A DNA stretch of 64,000 nucleotides, taken from Collybiopsis luxurians FD-317 M1 (Eukaryota > Basidiomycota > Agaricomycetes > Agaricales > Omphalotaceae). A program made the position numbers and the translations under genes. The DNA lies in NCBI GenBank assembly GCA_000827265.1, contig KN834775.1, forward strand, positions 374,707-438,706, written 5' to 3'. The notes under the pieces are model-generated. The model was not told where the DNA came from. It saw nothing but the letters and a program-made list of their open reading frames with translations, and did no database searches. Shown piece after piece: positions 35,960-48,488 of this stretch (position 1 is its first letter; every line of letters starts with the position of its first letter).

Positions 35960-38900
35960 ATGGGTCATCTAATAACCCTTGCTACGTATGTCTTTCTGCA
36001 TCTGCAATGTTTTCAATCAAGCTAAGATAACCCCCCTGATGAAGATGGTTTGTTTGTGTCTGATTCCGAGATGCTGAATTATGATTGAGAGTTCCACTTT
36101 CAGCTCCCTCAATCAATGGGCTTTAGACTTTCAGGTCTGTAAGTTTAACTTTAGGCTTCCAAGTGTATTAAAATTAGCCTAGGGAAACATGGAAAGAATT
36201 CTGGAGAGTATCAAAGTGGCCAAGAGTCGAGGAGCAACGTTGAGAGTAGGACCTGAACTTGAGATACCGTACGCGCCAAATCTCGTCTTTTGAGAGTTTA
36301 TCCATAATTATTGCGTGTCAGTGGATATGGCTGCCTCGACCATTTCCTTGAAGGTCCGAACTCGCTATCTTATACCTCTGTCTTCCAGCTAAGTGATTTA
36401 TCAGGCGATACTGTGCTTCATTCATGGGAAGTCCTTGCGAAACTTCTGGTATCCGAGGAGACTGCAGGTATTGTTTGTGATCTCGGCATGTATGTGTTAT
36501 GTTCATCAGTCCGATTTATACTCATTGGCGCCCCCGTCAGGCCAGTTGAACACAAGAACACGATATACAATTGTCGTGTCATCATCCACGATCGAAAGAT
36601 CATCCTCATCCGACCAAAAATGTGGATGGCCAACGATGGAAATTATCGCGAACTACGGTACTTTACTCCCTGGAACAAGCACAGGCAAGTCGAAGAGCAT
36701 TTCTTGCCCAGACTTATCCAAGCCGTGACCGGCCAGGTGAATATCCTGCAATTGAGTTTCGATATCTACTGAGCCTCCCAGACCAAAGTCCCTTTCGGAG
36801 ACGCTGTCATTAGTACTGCGGATACTTGCTTCGGGGTTGAGTTGTGCGAGGAATTGTTTACACCTGGAAGGTTCGAGGATAATCTCTTTTGTGATCCATC
36901 GGGCTGATTTGTCTGAATAGCCCTCACATCCTCATGGGACTGGACGGGGTGGAAATATTTATCAACTCCAGCGGAAGTCACCACGAACTGCGCAAGCTTT
37001 ACACTCGAGTAGAGCTGATCAAGGAAGCTACGTTGAAGGTGTTTATCAATCATCTGCATCCGAGATATATTGACCTACTTCTGCTCTTAGCTTGGTGGTG
37101 TTTATCTCTACGCCAACCAACAAGGGTGTGACGGAGACCGATTATACTATGATGGTTGCGCCATGATTGCCGTCAATGGCCGAATTGTTGCTCAGGGCTC
37201 CCAATTTTCGCTCAATGATGTCGAGGTAGTAACCGCTACAATTGATATCGAGGACGTGCGTTCCCACAGAGCGAAGAGCAGTCGTAGTATGCAGGCAGCT
37301 CAAGCCGAAGCTTACCCTAGGATTGAAGTTCCTTTCGCTCTGTCACCAGGCAAGTTTGAGGAAGTACGAGAAGAGGATATGATAGGGTTCCTCTCCACCA
37401 AGACGCTAGATGTTAGGTATCATCGGCCAGAAGAAGAAATTGCGTGAGTATCGATCTTCGACTTATTCTGTGCGTAGGACGAGACTCATTCTAATTTTGA
37501 ACAGCCTGGGCCCGGCATGCTGGCTTTGGGACTATCTTCGAAGATCGCGAACCCAGGGCTATTTCATTCCCCTGAGCGGAGGCATAGACAGTTGTGCTAC
37601 GGCCGTCATTGTCTATTCAATGTGTCGATTGGTTGCCGAAGCGGCGCGCAGAGCCGACAAGCAAGTTATCGCTGATGCCCGTCGCATCGCTGGTGAACCG
37701 GAGGACTCTGGCTACATTCCTTCTGACCCTCGGGAATTTGCTGGGAGAATCTTCCATACATGCTATATGGGTACGGAGAACTCGAGTGCAGAAACCAGAA
37801 ATAGGGCAAAGGATCTAGCCCATGCGATAGGAAGGTATCCGAAAGTTTTTCTTTGCTGTATCTGCTCAGTGCAATCCTGACTGGTCTATCGTAGCTATCA
37901 CATTGATCTAAACATGGATTCGGTTGTCACTGCCGTACGGAATCTCTTCGGATTTGTGACGGGTGTAAAGCCAGAATTTCGAGCGCATGGAGGGTCCAAT
38001 GCGGAGAATCTCGCTTTGCAGAACATACAAGTAGGTGCTCCTATGTTATTTTAGGAAGCAATAGATTTGACATCTTTACTCCGGTAGGCCAGGCTCCGGA
38101 TGGTACTGGCGTATCTATTTGCCCAGCTTCTTCCTTGGGTTCGCGGTCGAGTCGGTGGTCTACTTGTGCTGGGTAGCGCGAATGTTGATGAGAGGTGGGA
38201 GCTGCGGAGGTTTCTCCTCTCCATCCTAACCGACACTGATCTTCTATCACCACGTTGCCCAGTCTTCGCGGATACTTGACAAAATACGATTGTTCTTCTG
38301 GTGAGTACACGTGCCAAAGGTGCTTGCAGTGATTAGAGGTGTGTTTTCTAATCATATGCAGCCGACATCAACCCTATTGGAGGAATCAGTAAAACGGACC
38401 TGAAGAAATTTATTGCTTGGGCCGAAGGCTCGTTTGACTTGCCTATTTTGAAAGGGTGAGGTCTCGTTGTATTGATTATCTATCCTCGAGGCGATTGATA
38501 ATGGCTGACGCATCCTTGACGCTTGAATTACTGTACCTCTGCTTCCTCAGCTTCCTTGATGCCACGCCTACGGCGGAACTCGAGCCGATAACGGAGAATT
38601 ATGTGCAGGCTGACGAGGTGTGTTGTTCTGGTGGTAGTATGGAATCTTGAAGCTGAGAATAGGCAAGGCTGACATGGGCATGACATATGACGAGTTGTCC
38701 GTTTTTGGCCGTTTGCGGAAGATTGAGAAATGTGGACCATACAGCATGTTCACAAAGCTCGTGCACGAATGGGGCGGGTTCTTGTCTCCCCTGCAGGTCA
38801 GTAACCACACGCAAACCACTCACCACATAACAAACCCACGCGCGGCACACAGATTGCTGAGAAAGTCAAGTTGTTCTTTTTCGAGCACGCTAGGAATCGC

Positions 38901-39202
38901 CACAAGATGACCACATTGACTCCTGCATACCATGCTGTGAGATAACTCGGAATACTTGGCCGAATGTGGACTGACTTTTCCCATCTTACAGGAATCGTAT
39001 TCTCCGGATGATAACCGTCGGTGTCCTTGCTTTTCGTGCTTGCGCGCTAACAACCTGTTTGCGGTTTCTAGGATTCGACCTACGACCATTTCTATATCCT
39101 TCCCGATTCCCATGGCAATTTAAGAAGATAGACGAAGTGGCTGCGGTTTTGCCGGATAGATCATATCTTACTACTCCTGCTGATCATAAGAAGGTGGACT
39201 AG
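35960..39202 (+). CDS. QNS1: glutamine-dependent NAD+ synthetase
   Basis: Amidates deamido-NAD using glutamine, the last step of NAD+ synthesis. The N-terminal nitrilase-type glutaminase domain starts [19 protein letters not shown] after splicing. It shows the triad: Glu in [17 protein letters not shown], Lys in [15 protein letters not shown], Cys in [11 protein letters not shown]. The C-terminal synthetase has the P-loop [60 protein letters not shown] and [12 protein letters not shown]. It ends [21 protein letters not shown] at 39202. About 700 aa; more than ten introns, several 50-60 nt. All key residues present. Confidence 0.95.
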
Positions 39203-39699
39203 AGTGATGTTCTGTTAATCAAGTGTTAAGGTTGTACAATTGTATTGCTCGACTGCTCACGACTTGCATGCGCGTACGCGTTTTCCGTGTCACCCGCAAA
39301 ATGGGTGATATGGAACATTCGGCGCTTGAACACCGCGAGAAAATAATGGACGCTTTGAGTTGTGGACCTCTTGGGACCACCATACACCACGGCCATGCAA
39401 AACCGGTACCCAACCTCCGAGTTTCCATTTTTTATGTTTAATTTCTTGCGACTCTCCATTTCCGAGGGCAAGCTGCTCTCCAACGGAGTGGTCTCGGAGG
39501 GAAATATTTGTCTGAAAAGTTAATCCGAATTCACCCGTAGATTTGTTGTCGGTAAATCAGGAGCTGACAAACAGGAGCTGACGCAGGGGATTACGATTCC
39601 GAACTTCCGATTGACTCGAGGCGATGACTCAGACAGGAATGTCTTTCCGTGGTTCGCGTCCAACCAACCAAAACGGCAATTTTCTGAGCCGACGTCAAG
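39203..39699. other. intergenic
   Basis: About 500 bp; promoter of the next gene on the right. Nothing else seen. Confidence 0.35.
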
Positions 39700-39706
39700 T
39701 ATAAAA
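39700..39706 (+). promoter_or_regulatory. TATA box of the low-complexity protein gene
   Basis: The sequence tataaaa is 55 bp upstream of the ATG at 39755, which supports that ATG rather than the longer open frame upstream as the start. Confidence 0.5.
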
Positions 39707-39754
39707 GTATCGGAAGATGTTCCTGACTCTCCCCAATCACTCGCTGACTCTGCA

Positions 39755-40501
39755 ATGCCCTCCAGTGCACATCACTTCCACATCAAACCTACCAGACATA
39801 CTTTTGAACAAACAAACGCAGAGATCTCTCGCCTCATGGATCCCTCTTATCACCCTCACAGCTCTTCACTCGAACCAGCCAGAGCTTACGTTGACCATTT
39901 AGGCGAGATGCATGATCCAGATTATCAAGATTTTCCTGTCTTCCCTGCAGCGGGAAAGACGAGTCGAGGAAGGAGAAGGTCAGATCCTTCGAGGTCTAGA
40001 CCTCAATGGGACGAGTACGAAGAGGATGAGGAGGACGAGGAGGAATTGCAGGCACGGTATCATCATCGTCGAAACACACGCCGCCACCGCTCCTCATCCC
40101 GAGACTACCCTGTATATTCATCATCATCATCCCTTACCGCATCACCCTCGTCGTCGTTTACTCCTCTACCACCCTGCGAACCCTATATCTCCGTCTTCGA
40201 GGAGAAACCCCATTCGCATCATTCTATCTTACCCAAGCGATTCCGACGACACTCTTCTGGCTCTCAGGAGTTCTCATACGACTCATACTCTGATGATTTC
40301 GAGTATGACGATCATGATGCGGAACAACACCGTCGCGACGAACTTGCTCAGCGCGACCAGAGCATCCTCCGCTCTCAGATGACAGACCTGTCTTGTTCTC
40401 AGGCAATCAAGAAACAGTGGCTCGCTGTTTCTCTATCAGTTCGATTCCAGCTCTTCAGAGCTAGGAGAAGGGCTAGCAGTTGCAAATCTCGCAAGGACTA
40501 G
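39755..40501 (+). CDS. hypothetical low-complexity Ser/Arg/Asp/Glu-rich protein
   Basis: A single-exon frame of 248 codons starting MPSSAHHFHIKPTRHTF. It is unrecognised. The sequence is rich in His, Ser and Arg, with an acidic run (EEDEEDEEEL) followed by a basic one (RRNTRRHRSSSRDY), a serine run and a Tyr/Asp segment (FSYDSYSDDFEYDDHD). Near the end is a more ordered part (QAIKKQWLAVSLSVRFQLFRARR). No membrane segment. A second long frame (39912-40382) overlaps in another phase because of composition bias. Start chosen from the TATA box 55 bp upstream. Likely disordered and possibly nuclear. Confidence 0.55.
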   Translation: MPSSAHHFHIKPTRHTFEQTNAEISRLMDPSYHPHSSSLEPARAYVDHLGEMHDPDYQDFPVFPAAGKTSRGRRRSDPSRSRPQWDEYEEDEEDEEELQARYHHRRNTRRHRSSSRDYPVYSSSSSLTASPSSSFTPLPPCEPYISVFEEKPHSHHSILPKRFRRHSSGSQEFSYDSYSDDFEYDDHDAEQHRRDELAQRDQSILRSQMTDLSCSQAIKKQWLAVSLSVRFQLFRARRRASSCKSRKD

Positions 40502-42649
40502 ACCCTAAACCAGACATTTTCTCTCTTGACTATTATGCCCATCATCACTGGTTGCTTTCGACACGCACATTTCTCTTTCATCTTTTCTGGTTATCATGGA
40601 TATGGCCGATCTACATTTCATCGGTCCATTGCTTCGCTTTCATCTTTTACGATATTAGGAGACACCAATACGCTTGTATGCTTCAGTCTACGAATTTCTA
40701 GATGTATACGATTGTAGCTTGCTTCGACATTTGGCATATCTGTAGCATTACTTTTCTTTGTTTTCATACGTCACAATTGTTCGATACATCATTACATAGT
40801 TCACAAAATTGCAAAAAGAGTTGAAAAGTTACATTGGCGTGAAAACACATGAGAACTTGAGCGATATGACGAAAAGTAAGTGTTCATAGAGTCAACGTCA
40901 TGTTAACTGGAGTCTGGAGAGTACTTGTCTTACTCGGAACCTTGAAGTTGAATGACGTCGAATGGTGCATAAGCCTCAAACTAAAAAGTTGAACCCATGA
41001 ACTACGTCTAGGATCCGCAGTCGAATCGAGACGATCCCGCATGCCATGACGTGGGTGGGTTGAAGCTTCGCAGTCAATGCTAGTCATTTATGCCTACGTT
41101 GAGTTAACCATTTTCAGGTGGTTTCGCAGCGCGCTGCGGAGAACTTCGGAAAAATTTATACCGATGATAATTCACCGATACTACCTTATTTTAGGTGACT
41201 GCTATCCGCTGACATTCTACACCAGTTCCAAGTTCCATACTGTACAGCTATATAGTAGTATATGCTCCGGTATGCTTGGGCACAAGGCGATCGATAACCG
41301 TGTGCAATGGACGCAGATCCGTTCAGAGGTTACCCTATGCTTACCCTTTGTACCTGACCTGAATGGTTGAATGGCTCAGGGGATCATGATGAAAGCCGGG
41401 CTTTCACTTTGATGACCTGCGAGAAAGGATCAAAATCTCTGATCAATTCTCGTGGAAAAGGCTGTTGGCGCCTGGTTGTCTAATCAGTCCTATCATGTCG
41501 CTCACTTGATACCATCCAAACAGGAATCGGGACGCCAGTCCCGAGTGAAGGACGAGAAGCATATGCTTCCAAGGCGGAAGAATCGAGGTTTGCCTGTGGA
41601 TAATCCCTCTGACGTTTTTTGACGAAAAGGGAGTCGGGAAGAGAGGTATGATGCAGACTCTGACATATGCATGGACGAGCCATCTGGAAGCGGGAGAACG
41701 GGAGAACTAATATTGGGATGGTTGCTGTTGCTAAGTATAACTTTTTCAGAATCATGGTGCAAGGATATACATTTCGACAGCTATCTTTCTTCTCTGACAA
41801 GTTACAACGGCGATTTCAGACCTCCTCTCAGCAAGGTCGCATGAGTAGATTGAAGCGGGGGAAAAAAACCTCCAGCTCCACATTCAAACTTTACTCGACT
41901 GAGGCTCAAGCTCTTGAGTCTATGCCACTCCATGGCGCTAGTTCCGTCTCCGCTCGTTCTGGCGGATAATAGCCAAGTTGGAAGGAAGCTTGTGGAACTT
42001 TGAAGGCTCTCCGAATACGGAAATAAGATGAACCTTCCCCCACGAATCCACCCGAACCTTCCGAATTCGAATGAGTGCGCGCTCGCGTCGACAGTTGAAA
42101 CCGGGAACATCGTTCTAAAGCTGTTGTTCGAGAGCTCAGAGAACGCTCCCCGTGGTATTCTCAGATTCTCTTGAGCTCAAGCTCAAGGTGATGCGGCGTG
42201 ATTCCGTACACGTGACCGTGACCGTACCTGCCCTGTCTCGGTTTTCGTTTTTTTAATTATTTCTAACTTTTCATTCGCGACCTATTCGTCGTGTACGCTA
42301 GCCAGGCTAGAATCTCGCAGTGCCGCGTCGATCCGCTGCAATCTCCACGGACATGATGATGTACGGGCTTGTGTCCTGTATCTGAGACATTGGATGGACA
42401 TGCTCCTCCAAACCTCGGCTCTTCCGCGCCCGAGTCGGAGTCGTCAACGAACCCAAATGCTATGTAAGGACCATGCGTAGTAGCAGACAATATCAAGTCC
42501 GAGGCATTAGCAACGGTTTCCAAGACTCTGAATAACTCGAGCTATGAATTTTGGAGGCTGAAAAGGAAAAAGTACCTCGGGGATCTCGTCCGTACGCGTC
42601 CCAAATCGTTCTCGCAAATTTCCAACCACTTGAGGCTTTTTGAAATTGA
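40502..42649. other. long intergenic stretch
   Basis: About 2.1 kb. Short open frames occur on both strands (41480-41970), including a minus-strand stretch reading ALEAYASRPSLGTGVPIPVW, but no start, splice pattern or known domain supports a gene. 42240-42260 carries a short T-rich tract. Confidence 0.35.
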
Positions 42650-43240
42650 TTCCTTAGTTCCCCACATCCCCGCCCACTCCTCCTCCGAACCTTCCCGGCT
42701 TCCCGATACCGCGTTTTCCACCCTCTCGTCAACTCCAGCGTGTGTTCCTCCCGATGCTTTTGTATACTTTCCGGTGTTGAAGCTCATGGAACAGCGATGG
42801 AGCTGCTGCCGCTATGCTGGGATAGGCGGTAGATAATACTGATCTTCCCCCCGCTGTGTTTGAACAAGGGAAGGAGAGCGGTTTCTTGGGATCAAGGGTA
42901 GTTACTTGTACCTGTTGCTGTTGCTTTGCGGATTGAGGAACAGTGGCTGATGAGGACGTTATGGGCACAGTTATCGTCGTCGATGTCGAGATCAGAACGG
43001 TTGAGAGGGGAGAATCCGGCTAAGAGGGAACCCTACAGTTAGACACTTGACTATGTAGAGTAGATCAATGACAATGACTTGCCTGCATCTTCGCAGAGAC
43101 CGAAAAGATCTTTGGATGAGTTTTTGGGAGCGGGAGATTTAAGTCGTGTTCATGATCCACTTTTACATCAAGTTCCTCCGGACCATCCCCTGCCATGCCT
43201 TGCTCATACATCTTCTACGGACATCTTTCGATACTCTCTC
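42650..43240 (-). pseudogene. broken partial copy of the Nop8-like gene
   Basis: A second, diverged copy of the 3' end of the neighbouring RRM gene, same orientation. Matching segments include the region of NSLKDLF (43100-43130), VTTLDPKKPLSFP and the C-terminal TRGWKTRYREAGKVRRR. A one-base loss near 42775 (parent CTTCAAACACCGG, copy CTTCAACACCGG) throws the frame and makes an early stop. The RRM part is absent. It lies about 200 bp downstream of the parent gene's end. Confidence 0.8.
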
Positions 43241-43437
43241 AACGAGCATTCATTCCCAACTTGCCTGCACGGGAATCACTTGGTGCGGGTCCGTCTCTGA
43301 GATATCTCGCGAAACTAAACTTTGCGCTTCTCGGGACTATAATGAAGCAAGTCTAGTAAATGCGGTCTACGCAGGGGATCCTTATCCTTGAGCAGTATGG
43401 AAAATTGATGTAGGGGCGACGCGACATAGGTTCCTAA

Positions 43438-45225
43438 TTAGTCCTCCACACCCCCGCCTCTCCTCCTCCTCACCTTCCCGGCTTCCCGATACCGCTTCTT
43501 CCACCCCCTCGTCAACTCAAGCTTATTTTCCTCCCAACGCTTTTGTATACTCTCCGGTGTTTGAAGCTCATAGAACGGCGATGAAGCTGCCGCCGCCGCC
43601 ATACTGGGGTAGGTGGTAGACAATCCTGGTCTCGCCCCGGCCGTGCTTGAGCGAGGAAAGAAGAGTGGCTTCTTAGGATCGAGAGTGATTACTTGTACCT
43701 GTTGTTTGGTGGATTGAGGAGCACCAGTTGAGGACATAATAGGCACAGATATCGCCTGTGGTTGGACGGGCTCCGCGACCGCCGTGGAGGTCGTGGTAGG
43801 GAAGGGGACTATGTCCAAGTCCAAATCGTCGTCGATGTCGAGATCGAGATGGTTGAAAAGGGAGAATCCGCCTAAGAGGGTAGCAAGATAGTCAGAGACT
43901 TGATTAGTAGATCAATGAGAATGACTTGCCTTCATCTTCGCGGGGAGCGAAAAGATCTTTTAACGAGTTTTTAGGAGCGGGAGGTTTAGATTGTGCTTGA
44001 GAAGTAACGGAAATGGTGCCTTGCGGGTTATAATCCATTTCCACATCAGGTTCCTCTAAACCACCCCCGTCCTCGTCTTGCATCGCGTCATCTGAAGGGC
44101 TGATATCCACATCCATTCTATCGCTGTCCTGTTCGTTGCGGGGGACAATCTCGTATTCTACGTCGGTATCGAGATTTCGTGCTTCGACTACATTTGCTTC
44201 ATCGAGATCAACGTCGGAGTCCCAGTCGTTTGGAGTTACGTCATTTTTGGATGAGGATGAGAAGAATGAGCTGAGGAAGGAGAGAGTTTCGGCTCGTTCA
44301 CGAGACAGGTCGGCGGAATCAGGAGTTGGAGTCGGAGGTGTGAAAGGAAGGACAGGAGCGGAAGCCAAAGCAGGAACTGAGGTGGTAATGGAGGGTGGAG
44401 AAGGGGCTACGTCGCTCGGCGGAGATTTCTTTGGAGTCTCGAAGGCGACCTTTTTTAATTTTTTCTTCTCGGGTGCTGGGGGCTCGACAATGTCTGCCCG
44501 ACGATCATCAACTGCTTTTGCAACATCGTCTCCACCAAGAAATACGCCAGTGATATAGGACCCATCCCATCTGGTAACGTCAATATTCCGGCGCCTGGCT
44601 CTAACATCTGGGTCTTTTGGTTTCTTCTTTTTAGCCGAATTATTGCTACTCTTGATATCCGCGGGCAAGGGAGGCAAAGGCTTCCCTGGTCTCATTCGCA
44701 TTGTTCTGACGATGCGGCCAGAAGGCATGACCTTCCAACCTAGCCGTTGAGCAGCGTTTTCCGGTGTAACTAGAGACATATCTTCAGCTTGGACACCGCT
44801 GAATTTACCATGATGAAGCCGACGCCTTTTGTTGGGAGGTTCAGAAGAGGTATTCTCTTTGGCTATTCTGATGGAATTATGAGAACGGCTTGGGGAAGAG
44901 ATAAAAAGCATACCGATCAGCGTAGTCTGGTTTTGCTTCACCGATGCGTAACTTTGCACCTTTATATGTTGTTCCACTCAGCGTTGAAAGACCTATGCGG
45001 GTTGAGAGAACGATACAAAAGCCGTAGCTAGGACCTACATTTCTTCAATGCAGCTTCAGTCGCCTCGATTGTCACGAATCCAAATTTTCGCGGCTGGCCG
45101 ATACCGTCGAGCAAATCAAAGCCGTCGAGGGATTTTACAGTACCAAAATTTCCAAATCTCGCGGAGAGATCAGCTGGGGTTATTGTCGGGGTCAGTCCGG
45201 AGACATGCAAACGTTTGGTTATCAT
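43438..45225 (-). CDS. RRM protein, Nop8-like (nucleolar ribosome biogenesis)
   Basis: Start at 45225 gives an RRM: KRLHVSGLTPTITPADLSARF (RNP2 side), GQPRKFGFVTIEATEAAL (RNP1 side). After a short intron it completes as CLSTLSGTTYKGAKLRIGEAKPDYADR. Next come a basic KRRRLHHGKF segment, LGWKVMPSGRIVRTMRMR, VTRWDGSYITGVF, a Pro/Lys-rich stretch and an acidic Asp-rich stretch. The C-terminus has LDPKKPLFF and the motif SIQKRWEENKLELTRGWKKRYREAGK, near-conserved in fungal Nop8-type proteins, ending with Arg/Gly at 43438. About 530 aa. In yeast Nop8 acts in 60S subunit assembly; the assignment here is from RRM plus tail architecture. It is divergent from and only 80 bp away from the cysteinyl-tRNA synthetase gene. 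Confidence 0.75.
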
Positions 45226-45305
45226 CGTCGTCGCCAGAGTCGAGCGCGTATATCACACACCGTGACTGCCCGTGACTGAGATTTCACGAGGTTCTTCCGA
45301 AATCG

Positions 45306-48255
45306 ATGACTCGCGCTGCTTGCTCACTGCTCTCATCGTTTCGCTCACATTGCAGCCTCGTATTCAGCCGACGAATGTCTTCAATAAAACAGCCCACATG
45401 GGTTCCACCTGAGTCTACGCCGCCAGAGCCAAAACTCAAGATTTACAATTCCCTAACGCGTACAAAAACAGAATTTATCCCCAAATCCGGTCGCTCTGTC
45501 AAATGGTACAACTGTGGTCCAACCGTTTATGATGCTTCTCATATGGGACACGCTCGGTACGCCGGTATGCCCCATCTAATGACTGTTAACATACAAATCC
45601 ATTTTTCACCAACAGTAATTATGTTACGCAGGACGTCCTTCGGCGCATAATGTCTGATTACTTTGGATACGACATTCATTTTGTGATGAATATTACTGAT
45701 ATCGACGACAAGGTGAGCCAGTACTTGTGATAATATTCAAAAATTAACTCATGATATAGATCATCAAACGCGCGAGACAAAACCACTTGATTGAGCAGTA
45801 TCGTGCAGATACCACTTCTTTGAATACCAACCTAATATCTCAAGTCACTACCGCTTGGAAAGCTTTTGTTCAAAGGGAGGTCGGCGCAGGTCTGCCACCT
45901 GATGAGCGGATTCCCGCAGACCAAGTCGATACCCAGTTTGGGCGCATTTCGGAACTCATTCTCAATAAGGACTGGAAGCAAGAATGCTTAAAGAGAGATG
46001 AGAAATTCGACATGAACTTCACTTCTGCTGTATGCGCATTATTATCGTATCTCGTCGTCGCCATCTAATGCGCAAACAGAATCGTACACTCTCAGCTTTA
46101 AAATCCGCAGAAACAAATTTAAAAGACGGAGCCACGTCACAAGAAGAAGCTCATAAGCTGATTGACGAATCAAAAGACATCCTCGTGTTGTTCCTAGATG
46201 AACAGTACAAATCCACCGTCACGGACCCTTCACTCTCTCGAAATCTTGCCTCTTACTGGGAAGATCGTTTCTTCCAAGACATGCACAGGCTACGCGTACG
46301 GGACCCCGACACTCTCACTCGCGTGACAGAATACATGCCTGAGATTATTGCCTTTGTTGATAAAATTATCGCAAACGGATATGCATATGAGGCAGAGGGT
46401 AGCGTTTACTTTGATACCAAGGCATTTGACGATGCACCACATCACGACTATGCAAAGCTGGAGCCGTGGAGCAAGGGAAATCGCGAGGATGGCGCTGAGA
46501 GTAGGTTTAGATTCAAGCTGCTTCGCGTGATTCTCTTACATTGACTGCTGCAGGCTCGTCCACGCAGTTCACCCGCCGTTCCGCGTCTGACTTTGCTCTT
46601 TGGAAGGCCTCAAAACCAGGTGAACCCTCCTGGGATTCGCCTTGGGGTAAAGGAAGGCCAGGATGGCATATCGAATGCTCGGTTATGGCCAGTGCGATCT
46701 TGGGTGACAATATGGATATCCACTCCGGAGGTATTGACCTCGCGTTCCCGCATCACGATAATGAGATGGCCCAGTCTGAGGTATGTGCGTTCTGGCAGAA
46801 TGCAGTAACTGATCACTCACTCGATTTTCGAAGGCCTATCATGATTGCCCGACGTGGGTCAACTACTTTGTCCATACTGGCCATCTGCATATCGAAGGAC
46901 TAAAAATGAGCAAGTCGTTGAAGAATTTTATCACTATTGATGTAAGTAATTGCATAAACGATATTCACACTGTACTTAACATCCATTCTGCAAATACAGG
47001 AAATTCTACAAAAATATACCGCCCGTCAAATGCGTCTAGCTTTCCTTACACAATTATGGAACGCCAAAGTTGACTTCTCGGAATCCCTTATGTCCGGGGA
47101 AGTGCGAAACTTGGAAACTACGCTTAATGTATATATCTTCATAACGTTCTTGGAGGAAGGCTCTCACATTTATTTAGAACTTCTTCACCAACGTCAGAGC
47201 ACTCATCAACCAGGCTCGCGATAGTGGCGTATCTTCAGACGGATATCATCATTACGAAGGTCCAGAGAGGGAGTTGGTAGCGCGGTGAGTTGTATATCGT
47301 ATGATTCATCCAATACTTACTCCTTGTGTTACTCTCGTACATAGATTCCAACAATCCCAACACGCGTTCCGCGTCGCCCTCTGCGACTCGTTCAACACCC
47401 CAGACGCTCTGGATACCTTGCGGGATCTTGTTTCGAGAACAAACACATACATCAACTCGCGCGGGAAAGCTGTCAATATTAGTGTTGTTGAGAATGTTGC
47501 ACGGTGGGTTGGAAAGATGTTGAGGATGTTTGGGCTCGGAGAGGGAGAGAACGATGAGATTGGATGGGGTCAGGAAGTTGGAGAAGGTGGGGCTATTGTC
47601 AATGTAAGTCATCATGTTACTCATTGACACTTTGGGCGGCTCACTGACGACACCACCTATCTAAAAGCGGGAAGAGATTTTGATGCCGTATTTACGAACA
47701 CTATCTGCTTTCCGTGATGGTGTGCGGCGCTTGGCGATCGACAAGGGAGACAATGCGTTGAAGGATATTCTCGCGCTTTGCGATAAGTTACGAGACGAAG
47801 AGCTGATTCCTTTAGGAGTTGCACTTGATGATCAAGAAGGTAAGTGTCTTTTCTGGCAAGACCGGTTCCTTTTTACGTCTAGCTAATATTCTTCGAAACG
47901 CACACCAGACGGAAAAGCCCTTGTCAAGCTCGCCCCTCCTGCCGAACTTTTAAAAGCCCGAGACGAGAAACGTGCTCTCGCAGAAGCCAAGCAAGCGAAA
48001 AAAGAAGCTGCCAAAGAAGCTGAACGCCTTAAACGCCTTGAGAGACTAGAAAAAGGCCGTCTGCCTCCGGCAGAGATGTTCAAGCCGCCACACAAGGATG
48101 AGTACGGGTCTTGGGATGAGAGTGGTGTGCCATTAACGGATAAGGAGGGAAAGGAAGTGACTAAGAGTGCCAGGAAGAAACTGATAAAGGACCATGCAAC
48201 TCAGATGAAACTGCATGAAGAGTTTTTGAAGTGGGAGGCGGAGGAGAAGGAGTGA
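45306..48255 (+). CDS. cysteinyl-tRNA synthetase, probable dual cytosolic/mitochondrial
   Basis: Charges tRNA-Cys. Class I signature [13 protein letters not shown] (the HIGH equivalent is HMGH), split by an intron, then [13 protein letters not shown], zinc/cysteine-site residues [23 protein letters not shown] and [15 protein letters not shown], and [14 protein letters not shown] (KMSKS). The anticodon part is followed by a long Lys/Glu/Ala-rich coiled tail to 48255, as in eukaryotic enzymes. Two in-frame starts exist: 45306 adds 23 residues ([22 protein letters not shown]) that are basic, Ser-rich and lack acids, typical of a mitochondrial presequence; 45375 starts MSSIKQPTW for the cytosolic form. 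About ten exons. All catalytic motifs intact. Confidence 0.95.
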
Positions 48256-48488
48256 GTAGAAATCTTAGGAATGGGTTATTATATGTACAACGGAGTAATA
48301 CAACACTGGAACTGTTGAACGTCGTTTTCGTCCAGTTAGAGATGTATACGAAATTCTTTAACACAAGTGAGATTAAATCAAGCAAGATCTTTACTGAGCG
48401 GTTAAGCACGAAAGCATGGAGGATATACAAAAACTTCTAGATAGATCAACAAACATTCGTATTCTTGCGTAGCATATTTCCCTATCAG

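Noticed and set aside
39912..40382. Second long frame overlapping the low-complexity gene
   Set aside because: A side effect of biased composition; the frame with the TATA-linked ATG is favoured.
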